Below, one piece after another: positions 1-10,384 of a DNA stretch of 64,000 nt. The DNA is taken from assembly GCA_964035015.1 (NCBI GenBank), contig OZ036017.1, forward strand, positions 6,118,080 to 6,182,079. Reading direction: 5' to 3'. The translations under genes and the position numbers were made by a program. The number at the start of each line of letters is the position of its first letter. Position 1 is the stretch's first letter. This stretch comes from Corallium rubrum (Eukaryota; Cnidaria; Anthozoa; Scleralcyonacea; Coralliidae). The notes below the pieces were generated by a model. It saw nothing but the letters and a program-made list of their open reading frames with translations, searched no databases and was not told where the DNA came from.

Positions 1-197
1 ATCGCCATTCTTCTCTAACTATTTTATGAGTGATAAATCAATTATTGAACTCGTCTATCGCAAAATATCATGATTTGTCAGTGTCTCGTTCCCAGTTATT
101 GCCTCTGCCTTCGGCATCCGCAAATACTAGTATATTTTGCTCAGACTCGTCCAATAATTGATAAATATTTAACAGTTATTGGACAAGGCTGAGCATG

Positions 198-461
198 ACG
201 TTACGCTACATTGTAAGATGTTACGAACATTGTAAGACTATACGCTACATTGTAAGACGTATACGCTACATTGTAAGACGTTACGCTACATTGTAAGATG
301 TTACGACCATTGTAAGACATTACGCTACATTGTAAGACGTATACGCTACGTTGTAAGACGTTACGCTACATTGTAAGACGTTACGCTACATTGTAAGACG
401 TTACGCCACATTGTAAGACATTACGCTACATTGTAAGACATTACGCTACATTGTAAGACGC
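198..461. repeat. 20-bp satellite, block 1
   Basis: Tandem array with a unit close to 'ACGCTACATTGTAAGACGTT' (20 bp). Most copies differ by one or two bases and some are shortened or lengthened by a few bases. It is the same family as the block at 991-1816. No coding capacity is expected. The high A+T content and small indels are typical of a slowly decaying satellite. Confidence 0.9.
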
Positions 462-990
462 ATTTTTTTATGCGGAAAATTACTAAAGCACAGAATACAC
501 AGGTACACAGCATGCTTTAAGGGTCCTTGAAAACAGACAGAGTATACTAATACTAAATATTGAATGCCAGAAAAATAGTACTATTTAATATTAAATGGTG
601 GTATTCTATTGTTCATTTGCTAATTATTTATAGCAATATAATTAGTGTATTACAATTAATGTGTTTTGGATCTTTTATACACCTTTTACCAAAATATAAG
701 AATCATTTCAGCCTGACTAGGAAAAATAGGGGTTGTTTTATACGGGTTTTTACTGTGTATTTAAAATCGCCATAGAGCCCGCGCTTCATAATAAAAATTC
801 TGAATGCTTCCGTAGGGAAAACGATCGACACATTATTTTCACAAAATAAACTAAATTGCAAATTTCCTTCTAACAGTACCTTGGTCAACTTCTTCTCGGA
901 TGTTCTCACTCTTTTAAATTCTCTGTCTACGGAAGCTTTTGATATTTTAACACACTAAAAAATCAAAACTTAAATTATTAAGAGAAATTT
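462..990. other. Single-copy gap between satellite blocks
   Basis: Non-repetitive DNA that separates two blocks of the same satellite, so it may be an insertion into a once continuous array. On the minus strand about 703-950 is open (it contains the peptide KKLTKVLLEGNLQF). I do not recognise it and see no clear splice sites or partner exons. No inverted termini or target duplication were found at its edges. Confidence 0.4.
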
Positions 991-1816
991 TTACGCTACA
1001 TTGTAAGACATTACGCTACATTGTAAGACATTACGCTACATTGTAAGACGTTACGCTACATTGTAAGAGGTTAAACTACATTGTAAGACGTTGCGCGCTA
1101 CATTGCAAAACATTAAACTACATTGCAAGACGTTACGCTACATTGTAAGATGTTACGCTATACATTCTAAGACATTACGCTACATTGTATAAGATGTTAC
1201 GCTATATTGTAAGGCGTTACGTTACATTATAAGACATTATGCTATATTGTAAGACGTTACGCTACATCGTAAGACATTGCGCTACATTGAAAGACCGATT
1301 ACGCTACATTGTAAGATGTTACGCTACATTGTAAGACATTATGCTATATTGTAAGACATTACGCTACATTGAAAGACATTACGCTACATTGAAAGACATT
1401 ACGCTACATTGTAAGATGTTACACTACATTGTAAGACATTATGCTATATTGTATGACGTTACGCTACATTGTAAGACATTACGCTACTTTGAAAGACATT
1501 ACGCTACATCGTAAGATGTTACGCTACATTGTAAGACATTATCAAACTACATTGTAACACGTTACACTACATTGTAAGACAATACGTTATACTGTAAGGA
1601 GTTACAGTACGCTATATTGTAAGATATTATGCTACATTGTAAGACGTTACGCCACATTGTAACGCTACATTGTAATTAAGACATTACGCTACATTGTAAG
1701 ACATTATGCTACATTGTAGGATATTACGCTACATTGTAAGGCATTACGCTATATTGTAAGACAATACGCTACATTGTAAGACGTAACGCTACATAATACA
1801 TTGTAAGACGTTACGC
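991..1816. repeat. 20-bp satellite, block 2
   Basis: Longer and more degenerate array of the same unit as 198-461, about 40 copies. Point changes (for example ATGCTATATTG variants) and length changes accumulate towards the 3' end. Confidence 0.9.
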
Positions 1817-3568
1817 TGGCCGGTGGGAAAAACCGCTGATTGGTCAAAACTTTTCCTTGAATGCGCCTAAAATGTCTTTTTCACAAACAACATTCTACAG
1901 AGTGTACTGAAGTTTTACGCGGTCTTTTGAATAATTTTTATTCGGTTACGTTATGGAACTTCTCTATGGGTACGTGAATGGTTTTTCAAGACTTCTGTGC
2001 TTCGACAAACACGATCACAACCTTCAAACGCAAACAATCTTCATGGAAAGTGGGACCACAGTTCAGTAGTGTTACTTCTGGAATAATTTTATTGTTGTCA
2101 TCAAAAGAACAGTTGTCATGACAGGCCAGAAGTGGGTGTCGTTCATTCCCCATGAAAGCGTAGGCTGTTGGCAAGCAGCGCTGATCCACGGTTGAGTCCT
2201 CCCTGTCCTGTGCAATTGATAGAAGCGATAATCGCGGATAGAAATCGACATCAATCATTCAATAACAATTGATATCAATTAATTGATTGATATTGATAAT
2301 CGGTGAACAAATGATGACTATTGATTGTGACTATTGCTTGGTATCAATTATCAATAGCAATCGCTGAACTAATTGTGATCGATTGGTGTTGAATGTTGAT
2401 TGGTATTTGCAAAACTAAAGGGTTCAAAACAGAAGCATTAATTGCTAAACAAAGTTTAAACATGTAGAAATTTTTTGAATAGAATAGCGACGCGTCAGAT
2501 TTCATTCTTCTCCTCTTTTCTTCTCCCTTGCATGTTGTATCACACTGTGTGTGTTCACCCAACTGTCAACTTCTTTGACTTCAAAATAGTCTACTCATTC
2601 ATTCAATGAGCGCCACACGCATTATCGTGGCACAAAAAGAGTTTGGTTGAAGGCAAATATATTACATAAATCTATGTATGTGCTAGCCAGGTACCCTGGC
2701 CCAATCAAAGAATATGGGCCAGGTAACCACTAAAAACTTCTGCTTTCCTATTGGTTAAAATTTCGCGCGTTTTCAGTGGCTATGAGTAAAACTGCAATCG
2801 TCGTAAGTGGATTTAGCCCTGATGACGCGAGAATGAGATTAGTGGTTACCGGGCTATGTATGTGCATACCGTAATTTGAAAGTAACAATGACATATTGGT
2901 ACAAACGCATCTAATGGAAACATGTTATACTCATAGGGTAAACATTTAAATTTAGCCTTGAAATAAAACATATCTTGATATACGGTGCACACGCTTAGAT
3001 ACATTGTTTAATACTTAATCCAAAATTGTTTTGTTTTTTGTTTTGTTTTTTAACTTTAATTCAGTGACACACAATTGAAATACAGTTGACATTGTTTATA
3101 GGGCGAGATCGACAATTCCATATTTTCAGTGGTTTTTGGTCTGGCCATAGTCTCAAAAATTGATGACAATCAATAGCAATCAATAGGCATCAATTAGCAA
3201 ATGGGCCGATTTTGGGGGCAATCGATTGGCAAATACCAATCGATATCAATTAGAAAATTGTTATCGATTGATATTAATTTATTGATTGGCTTTCCGATTA
3301 TCGATTGTCATCGATTGCTGGATTCAGTTGTACGCATTCGAATAAGCTCCAGGCAAATTCGATACATCAATACAATTTTATTTTGGGAATAAAAAAACTT
3401 CACCCTCGCCAATTTTTTTTTTTCACCCTAGATATCTATTGATCCTTACTATGGAGAATGTTTTTTCGCAAAGTAAAACCTTAAAAATAAAACGTGTTCT
3501 TATTTTTCGCATTTATGCAAGCCTACCTGGAGCTTTGCAAAAATATCCAACTCTAAAAAAGCTTGCTT
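1817..3568. other. AT-rich non-coding stretch
   Basis: No recognisable gene. The stretches 2258-2410 and 3165-3320 are dense in ATCGATT/ATCAATT words on both strands. A short imperfect inverted repeat (GCCAGGTAACCACTAA near 2712, TTAGTGGTTACCGGGC near 2868) may be the ends of a MITE. A minus-strand open stretch at 1986-2258 contains a Cys/His-rich piece (LLNCGPTFHEDCL) that looks vaguely RING-like, but it is too short to name. Confidence 0.4.
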
Positions 3569-3778
3569 AACTCATTCCTGTCCGGGGGCTTCCCCAGAGG
3601 TGAATAAAATCGTCTGGCGTTAGCAGAATAAAATACTAAAGACCGATTCGGACAAGAAAGAGTTAAAGAGATAGTTTATAACTCATTCCTGTCCGGGGGC
3701 TTCCCCAGAGGTGAAAAAAATCGTCTGGCGTTAGCCAGAATAAAATACTAAAGACCGATTCGGACAAGAAAGAGTTAA
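3569..3778. repeat. Tandem duplication, ~111-bp period
   Basis: Two near-identical copies begin with AACTCATTCCTGTCCGGGGG at 3569 and 3680 and end in GGACAAGAAAGAGTTAAA. The second copy differs by a few bases and indels. It is a recent local duplication. Confidence 0.9.
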
Positions 3779-3808
3779 ACAAGACATGGTATACGCTTAA
3801 TATACTTT

Positions 3809-4020
3809 ACAGTACTGTGCAGAAATAACCTAACAAAATCCGCGCCCGGTTTGCGATCATGTTTGCGGATCGCATACGGGCGATTCGCGGCTGAGGTTGC
3901 GTACGCTTGCCGGTTGCGGCTGCGGGCGTTTGGGAGTTCGGCTGCGAGCGTCCTTGCGGTTAGCCAGACAATACGGCAAGCAAGACGCAGGCGTCGTAAC
4001 ACGATCGGCGCTGATCGTCA
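3809..4020 (+). repeat. GC-rich dispersed repeat, copy 1
   Basis: Starts with ACAGTACTGTGCAGAAATAA and runs into a G+C-rich, GCGGTT/GCGGCT-rich segment that is quite unlike the AT-rich surroundings. The reverse complement of its start is at 10358-10384 with a similar GC-rich flank, so the two are inverted copies of one family. Open frames here on both strands are composition effects. Confidence 0.6.
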
Positions 4021-4693
4021 GCATACGTTTCTCGAACTTTAATATAAGCGTCATCTGAGATCAAATGCCACGTTCAAACGCTAAAGCGTGTTGCAATCAA
4101 TTGACTGGGAAAGCTTTCAGAATTTACTAGGAATCGAATTGTTACGCTCAAGTCGTCCGACGTTTCTACTGTCAATATATAAAGAGAATTTAGGAACAAG
4201 GATTAAAAACTTTGAGATCGGCAATAAGTTTGTTTCTCTCTCGATATCGAATAACTGGAAGACTTGCCGACGCTCAACGAGTGGGAGAAGACCTCTTTTA
4301 GTTACCGATGGAAGAAGATTCATCGACGATGAAATGAACAAGAACGACGAATTGATCGGCCGAATTAAACTTGGAATATTTTTCAAGGCAATTTGAGAAT
4401 AAAACGTCTTTATCGGTTTCGCCGTGAACAAAAATATTACTGTCAATGATTGTGAGTGATGATTGCTAATTGACTCGGGCAAATAGCCAATGAAAATTGC
4501 AATGTTGTTCGTGAATATTGCAGTGTTGCACGCAAGAGAACATCCGGTTTGACTGTAAAAATCACGTGTGGTTCATATTTAACAAGACGCCCGCTAGGCG
4601 TAAACTCGGGCTACTTAAAATATATACAACATAACAAAGAAGATTAATACGAACTATATGAACAATAAAAACACAGAAACCACGGCGAAACCT
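4021..4693. other. Gap without recognised gene
   Basis: Two overlapping open frames, one per strand (about 4088-4396 plus, 4117-4482 minus), show no family resemblance I can support and no splice-site support. Nothing else is seen. Confidence 0.3.
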
Positions 4694-5550
4694 ACCCATA
4701 CTGGTGTAGCAAAACATTGAGATGGTGGCCATACTGGTGTACCAAAACAATGAAATAATGGCCATACGGGTGTACCAAAACAATGAAATGGTGGCCATAT
4801 TGGTGTACCAAAACAATGAAATGTGGCCATACTGGTGTACCAAAACAATGAAATGGTGGCCATATTGGTGTACCAAAACATTGAAATGGTGGCCATACTG
4901 GTGTACCAAAACAATGAAATGGTGGCCATACCGGTGTACCAAAACAATGAAATGGTGGCCATACTGGTGTACTAAAACAGTGAAATGGTGGCCATACTGG
5001 CGTACCAAAACAATGAAATGGTGGCCATAGTGGTGTACCAAAATAATGAAATGGTGGCCATACTGGTGTACCAAAACAATGAAATGGTGGCCATACTGGC
5101 ATAGCAAAACATTGAAATGGCGGCCATACTAGTGTAGCAAAACATTGAGATGGTGGCCATACTGGTGTACCAAAACATTGAGATGGTGGCCATACTGGTG
5201 TACCAAAACAATGAAATGATGGCCATATTGGTGTACCAAAACAATGAAATGGTGGCCATACTGGTGTACCAAAACAATGAAATGTGGCTATACTGGTGTA
5301 CCAAAACAATGAAATGGTGGCCATATTGGTGTACCAAAACATTGAAATGGTGGCCATACTGGTGTACCAAAACAATGAAATGGTCGCCATTCTGGCGTAC
5401 CAAAACAATGAAATGGTGGCCATACTGGCGTAGCAAAACACTGAGATGGTGGCCATACTGGTGCACAAAACAATGAAATGGTGGCCATACTGGTGTGCCA
5501 AAACATTGAAATGGCAGTCATACTGGTGTACCAAAACATTGAAATGGTAG
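4694..5550. repeat. 33-bp minisatellite
   Basis: About 26 copies of a unit close to 'GGTGGCCATACTGGTGTACC' followed by AAAACAATGAAAT. The unit is 33 bp, a multiple of three, so long open frames appear on both strands. These are artefacts of the repeat. A few copies lack 3 bases (AATGTGGCCAT). Degenerate single copies of the same unit lie at about 60696-60750 and 60955-60980. Confidence 0.95.
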
Positions 5551-6835
5551 CAAAAATAAAGGAAACGACATACAGCATTCACACACACAAGTCAGTTCAG
5601 TTAAATGTCAACCTCGATGAAGATGTAAAACACAGCATGTTTACATTGTACCTTTCACTTGCAAGTTGGCTTTATCAACTTTCTTTGTTCTTTGATTTAC
5701 AGCATTTGAGCAACATTTTCAGGACAATTTAATTAATATTAACACATGTAAGATCATGTAAATTGATCGAGAAGTTTCGTATAAAGTTTGATCGAGTACT
5801 ATACACATTTTTAGCGTACGGTTATCGAGATCGCCGACCAACCCAGGTCTACTATAGTCTATTGTAAGCATTGTGAGCGTGTTTATCATTAAAACACAAA
5901 TTAACTTCGAACTACACAACCAAAGGCCGTCAGCCGGAGAAAAAACGCATGACTCCTGCACGCTCCTGCATGAAAATCAGCCATGATAGTGATGATACAC
6001 CGCCGCCGTGGTTTCGCAAAGCCTATCGGGATGATGCAATAATTGCAATTTGTCGACACAAAAAAAAATAAAAATAACAGAGCCAAAACCTAGACTCGGC
6101 TACCACAGGTAGCCCGAGTAAAAAGTGAATCTAAAATAATACGGATTCGAAAAAATAATAGTTTCAAAGCAACTATGTCGGAAACGGGAAAGGGATAATC
6201 ATCGAGTTTCGGAGTTTGGATTTGAGTTACAGTATATGTAAAGTTCGAATATACTGTAACTGTTAATATAAACATGTTTATCACAAATCATACATGCACA
6301 GAATCGTAGACTTGGCAAAGAAAAGTTATTTAGTACGTCTCCAGATTAATTTTCTCGAACTGAGTTTGTAGTGACTCAACAAACAGAGTTTCCGTTGACA
6401 ACACTGAAAAATCATTTTTTTAACAAAATAGAACGTGGGGTACTATAAGCCGCTACGAAGCTTACAAATGGGCACGTCGGGAATCGTAATTGCATAAATT
6501 ATTGGAAATTCATTGTTCGTACCGTAACCACTGAAATCTTCAAACAAACGTTCGGAAAATTTTAAGAGTGTTCTTATAGTTAAACTTTAATTTCCAAAAC
6601 TGTTTTTCGAATCTCCACAAAATGCTGTACGTCTTTAGCATACCATCCACGCGTCGCGGTTCGGAAGTTTGGAGGCTGATTTCAAAGTTCGATTCGAAGT
6701 TTGAAGGTTCGTCTTTACGGAAAATCTTTGGTAAATCGCTCGTTCAAAGTCTTTACCTGTCGCTTAGATAGACTAAGTTCTATATCTCATCAACTCGTTC
6801 GGGCAGTCTTCATTATCATGTACACAGCCAGAAAT
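5551..6835. other. Gap without recognised gene
   Basis: Low-complexity and unique non-coding DNA. No open frame with a recognisable product. The part at about 6650-6830 (TTTACCTGTCGCTTAGATA) resembles 10040-10090 (TATACCTGTCGCTCAGATA) and probably belongs to the repeat that follows. Confidence 0.35.
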
Positions 6836-7215
6836 CTCACAGACTTGTTACAACATGCAGGATTTTCGGGCTTGTTACAAGCTGTTGACAAGTTGCAACA
6901 AGCCTGTTGATTTTATCGTGCTCTGACAGACTTGTTACAACAGATCTGTTACAACATGTTGGCCGCAGAGCCGTAACAAGATGTTGGGACAAGTTGTAAC
7001 AGACCTGTTGAGAACATGGAATATCAGATCTGATAGAACAACTTGTAGCAAGTCTGATGAAGCCGACGAGGTTGTTCCAACTTGTTTCAACAGACTTGTC
7101 GCAAGATGTTATTGCCAAGCTTGCACCAAGTTGACAACAATTTGCGACGGACTTGTTATTGACAACCCGTGTTTCGTTTGTCACAACAAATTGGTACAAG
7201 TCTGCAGAGAACCTC
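6836..7215. repeat. 'CTTGTTACAAC' degenerate repeat, copy 1
   Basis: Many imperfect, partly palindromic words such as ACTTGTTACAAC, ACAAGTTGCAAC and ACAACTTGT on both orientations. It is related to 9085-9425. Open frames on both strands within it are by-products. Confidence 0.7.
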
Positions 7216-8576
7216 AAATAAAATCCGTACAATTTATGGACGTTTTGCTGTGCTTTTTAGCTTTTCTGGCGCCGACAAATTAATTTATGGTTGCTTTATC
7301 ACGTTTGGTCGAATCCAAATTCGTTGTGGTATTATTTTATTACGTGTAAATCGCAATTTATAACAGGCTAAAGCCGCTAAGCAGCTAAATAATTTGATTG
7401 CTCAGTTCCCCGAAGCTGCTATAACACGCCAGTTTTCCTAATAAATCAATACTGCGTGGGACTACCGTTACAGAAATGAACAACATATTAAATAGCGGTT
7501 CACTTGAAGCAGAGAGAGAGAGAGAGAACGTTTATTTAGTATTTTATATCTTACGTTTTTGTGTGGGTAAAACTTCAAAACGTTTTTTGTGAACGGAAAA
7601 GTGTTTGAAACAAAGAAAAAAATAAACAATAATGAAGAACAATTACAGCTAATTATAAGCTAGTTATTGCTATTTATTCAAACTATAAATGTTTAGGAGA
7701 AAGACGGCACAACATCGGTTTCTGATATCACAACACACTACGAAGACAGCCATATCACGGCCAGGCATGTCGAGACATCACTAATTCATTTTGCAAAATT
7801 TTGAAAGATATCGACTTATCAAAGCTATAGGAACGTTAATACGATCATAATGTACATATTTATCACTTCAATCTTATGTTCAAGCTCACAACAGGCATAT
7901 TTTAGGGTTTATAACCAAAAAAACAGAACTTAGCTGAAATATCTTTAAGCCTAAAACTGGTTCCTCCACGGCCACGGCACTTCACGGCAAAAGCGACTTT
8001 CGAATTCGAATACAAAACTGCTTGTGTGACTGATCTGTTACAAACCCTGTTTGTATTTCCAATTTAATGTTTGTGGGTCCAATTTAAGTTTTGTTTGTCC
8101 GAAAAATCTTTGAGTTTCAAAGTGTTTCTTTCGAACAGCTTGTAAATAAAGTTCGAAGCTTCGAGGCTAAAAACAGGAAGTAATGAGCTCGCATCATTTT
8201 ATGCTCAGAGAGCCAATCATATGCGATAAAATATAATCACCAGCCAATGAGAATGGGATTACGAAAACAAACTTGCGTCACCATGGACGACCCTTGCCGT
8301 TGCCGTTGGCTAAATTTTATTTTTCACAGTTTGAAAGTTGAAACAGACCGGGATCCACCATTCCACGGACAAAAGTCTACCGGTTTTGATCGGGACATGA
8401 TATGGGACTGAAATATGACTCTGGTTTGTGTTAAATCGTCATACGTTCACCGTTTGGAAGAAGTTCTCAGTGGATTTGCATTTCAGTTTTGAGGAATGAT
8501 AACAGTCGTTGGCAACATTCAAGATCAAATGTGTCGGGAGTGGCAGTTCATTTCTATTTTTAATTTACTTTCAAGT
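7216..8576. other. Gap without recognised gene
   Basis: AT-rich sequence with a short GA run at about 7513-7527. I see no gene, TIR pair or tandem array that I can support. Confidence 0.3.
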
Positions 8577-8741
8577 ATCCATGCAAGTGCGTACTGTTTT
8601 AAAAGGGACTGAACTGGTCCGCTGGTCCAGCTCTCAAAGTAAAGAACTGTCAACTAAAAAGGGTGATCAGACTGGAACTTTCAGAGTGCCAACCACGAAT
8701 GAAACTGATGCTGAGGAGTACAAATGTTCAAAAAGAAATGG
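8577..8741 (+). CDS. Possible isolated coding exon, unknown product
   Basis: An open stretch is preceded by a plausible acceptor (TTTAATTTACTTTCAAG) and followed by a plausible donor (AAATG|GTATAT). The translation has balanced composition and reads VRTVLKGTELVRWSSSQ then a Ser/Thr/Lys-rich stretch ending EEYKCSKRN. I do not recognise the family, and no neighbouring exons were found on this strand. It could be a host-gene exon or chance; the splice consensus is the only support. Confidence 0.25.
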
Positions 8742-9084
8742 TATATACTTTTATTTTTATGACAAACATTACTTTATCTTATCATCTGTTACTTATACCT
8801 TTAGTGCTGAGTTTATTCAGTTAAATGAACGTACTAAAACATTCAAATGAGTGAGTGATTGGACCAAATTTTTGCAATGTATTGAATTGTCTTCTGTAAA
8901 ATAAAATTGCTTTGATAGATATTTGCAGTTGTGTAAATTACATTTGACTTGTCTATATTCTATCTGAATTAGATTCAAAGGTATAGAAATCACGAAAGTA
9001 TCACAGGGTGTGATAATTTCGTTATTTCTATACTGAAGAAATCCAATAATTCAGATAGAATCAGTGCACGAACAACGCGAGAAT

Positions 9085-9425
9085 AACGCGTGTTTCATCA
9101 AGCTTGTTACAACTTGTCAACTACAGACTTGTTACAGCTTGTTCACAAGTTGTTACAGGTCTGATGACGACAATATTGTTACGATCTGTTCACAACAAGC
9201 TTGCAGCAAGTTGTTGGAACAAGTTGTTACAGGTCTGATGATGACAATATTGTTCCGGCTTGTCAGAACAACTTGCAACAAGCCTGCAAACAGCTTGTTG
9301 CAGATTTGTCACGACAAACCGGAACAAGGCATGCGAACGCATCCGGATATCGGCTTGTCCATGACAAGTTGTAACAGACATGCTGCAGACCTGTTACAAC
9401 ATGTGCGTTTCCGGCTGTGTAGCTG
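9085..9425. repeat. 'CTTGTTACAAC' degenerate repeat, copy 2
   Basis: Same family as 6836-7215, with words such as AAGCTTGTTACAACTTGTC and GAACAAGTTGTTACAGGTC. A flanking segment downstream (10040-10090) resembles the segment upstream of copy 1, so the two repeats may be larger inverted copies. Confidence 0.65.
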
Positions 9426-9434
9426 TCGTTAAGT

Positions 9435-9697
9435 TAGAAGTAATATTGGACATTTCACTCGATTACATAGCATGTTCTAAGGATTTTGGGTGAAGGAAAA
9501 TTCGAGTGTAGAATATATACATTTTAAGACCAAACCGGGACCAGTTGCGAAAAATGCAACTACACAGGCCTTCCGGCAGGAATTGAACCCACGACCTTGC
9601 GATTCTAGTGCAATGCTCTGACCATTGAGCCACGGAGGCCGTTGTCGAGAGCTTGATCGCGAGTTCTGTATATATTAAGGTGGTAATGCCAGGAGAA
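9435..9697 (-). mobile_element. tRNA-derived SINE, copy 1
   Basis: Minus strand. The tRNA-like head is 9567-9640: GGCCTCCGTGGCTCA is the acceptor and A-box region, and GTGGGTTCAATTCC is the B box. It folds into D, anticodon and T arms with a near-complete acceptor stem. The anticodon-loop position reads AGA, but there is no long variable arm, so this is a SINE head and not a functional tRNA-Ser. A shared tail (AAATGCAACTGGTCCCGG-like, then GAATTTTCCTTCACC) follows. It is directly repeated by the next copy. Confidence 0.85.
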
Positions 9698-9705
9698 CTG
9701 GGTTT

Positions 9706-9972
9706 ATTAGAAGTAATATTGGGCATTTCACTCGATTACATAGCATGTTCTAGGGATTTTTGGTGAAGGAAAATTCGGGTGTAGAATATATACATTTTAA
9801 GACCAAACCGGGACCAGTTGCGAAAAATGCAACTACACAGGCCTTCCGGCAGGAATTGAACCCACGACCTTGCGATTCTAGTGCAATGCTCTGACCACTG
9901 AGCCACGGAGGCCGTTGCCGAGGGCTTGATCGCGAGTTCTGTATATATTAAGGTGGTAATGCCAGGAGAGAA
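9706..9972 (-). mobile_element. tRNA-derived SINE, copy 2 (tandem)
   Basis: Head at 9840-9913 on the minus strand. It is nearly identical to copy 1 over its whole length, in the same orientation, about 9 bp further on. Either two insertions occurred at one site or the first was tandemly duplicated. Confidence 0.85.
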
Positions 9973-10189
9973 TTTAAGTTAGCCAGACTGAATTCAGAAT
10001 CCCAGCGACTCGTTCGTTGGTAATTTAGATTAGATCAGGAAATTCTACATCTCGTTGACAGTCTTTATACCTGTCGCTCAGATAAATTCCATCTCGACTC
10101 AGCGACTTCTTCTTTGGCGGTTTTTGTACCTGTATCTGTTGCTCCACACAGTTTAGTTTAGATAGACTGAATTATATAACACTCGGGTG

Positions 10190-10384
10190 TTCCGACGTTT
10201 GACGACCATCAACTGTGGTTCCTGCATCTGCAGAACCTCAGCCGCAAGGCGGACATGAAACCGCACGCAGACAATCTTCCAAGCGGGCGCCAGACTCAGA
10301 CGCACAACGACCTTGCGGCAGCCGCACCACCGCACACAGAGCACCCGCAGACGCAGTGTTAGGTTATTTCTGCACAGTACTGTA
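10190..10384 (-). repeat. GC-rich dispersed repeat, copy 2 (inverted)
   Basis: Ends with TTAGGTTATTTCTGCACAGT, the reverse complement of the start of the repeat at 3809, and has a similar CGCA/GCGG-rich body. Inverted relative to copy 1. Confidence 0.55.

Noticed and set aside
198..1816. CRISPR-like regular array
   Set aside because: Units are contiguous with no unique spacers, the unit is degenerate, and the DNA is clearly eukaryotic.
4692..5588. Long minus-strand open frame of 298 codons and several others in this interval
   Set aside because: All are translations of the 33-bp minisatellite, whose length is a multiple of three and whose unit lacks stops in several frames.
9567..9640. Functional tRNA gene
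   Set aside because: Good A and B boxes, but an anticodon-stem mismatch, a missing acceptor base, no long variable arm despite the Ser-type AGA triplet, and repetition with a common tail show a SINE head.
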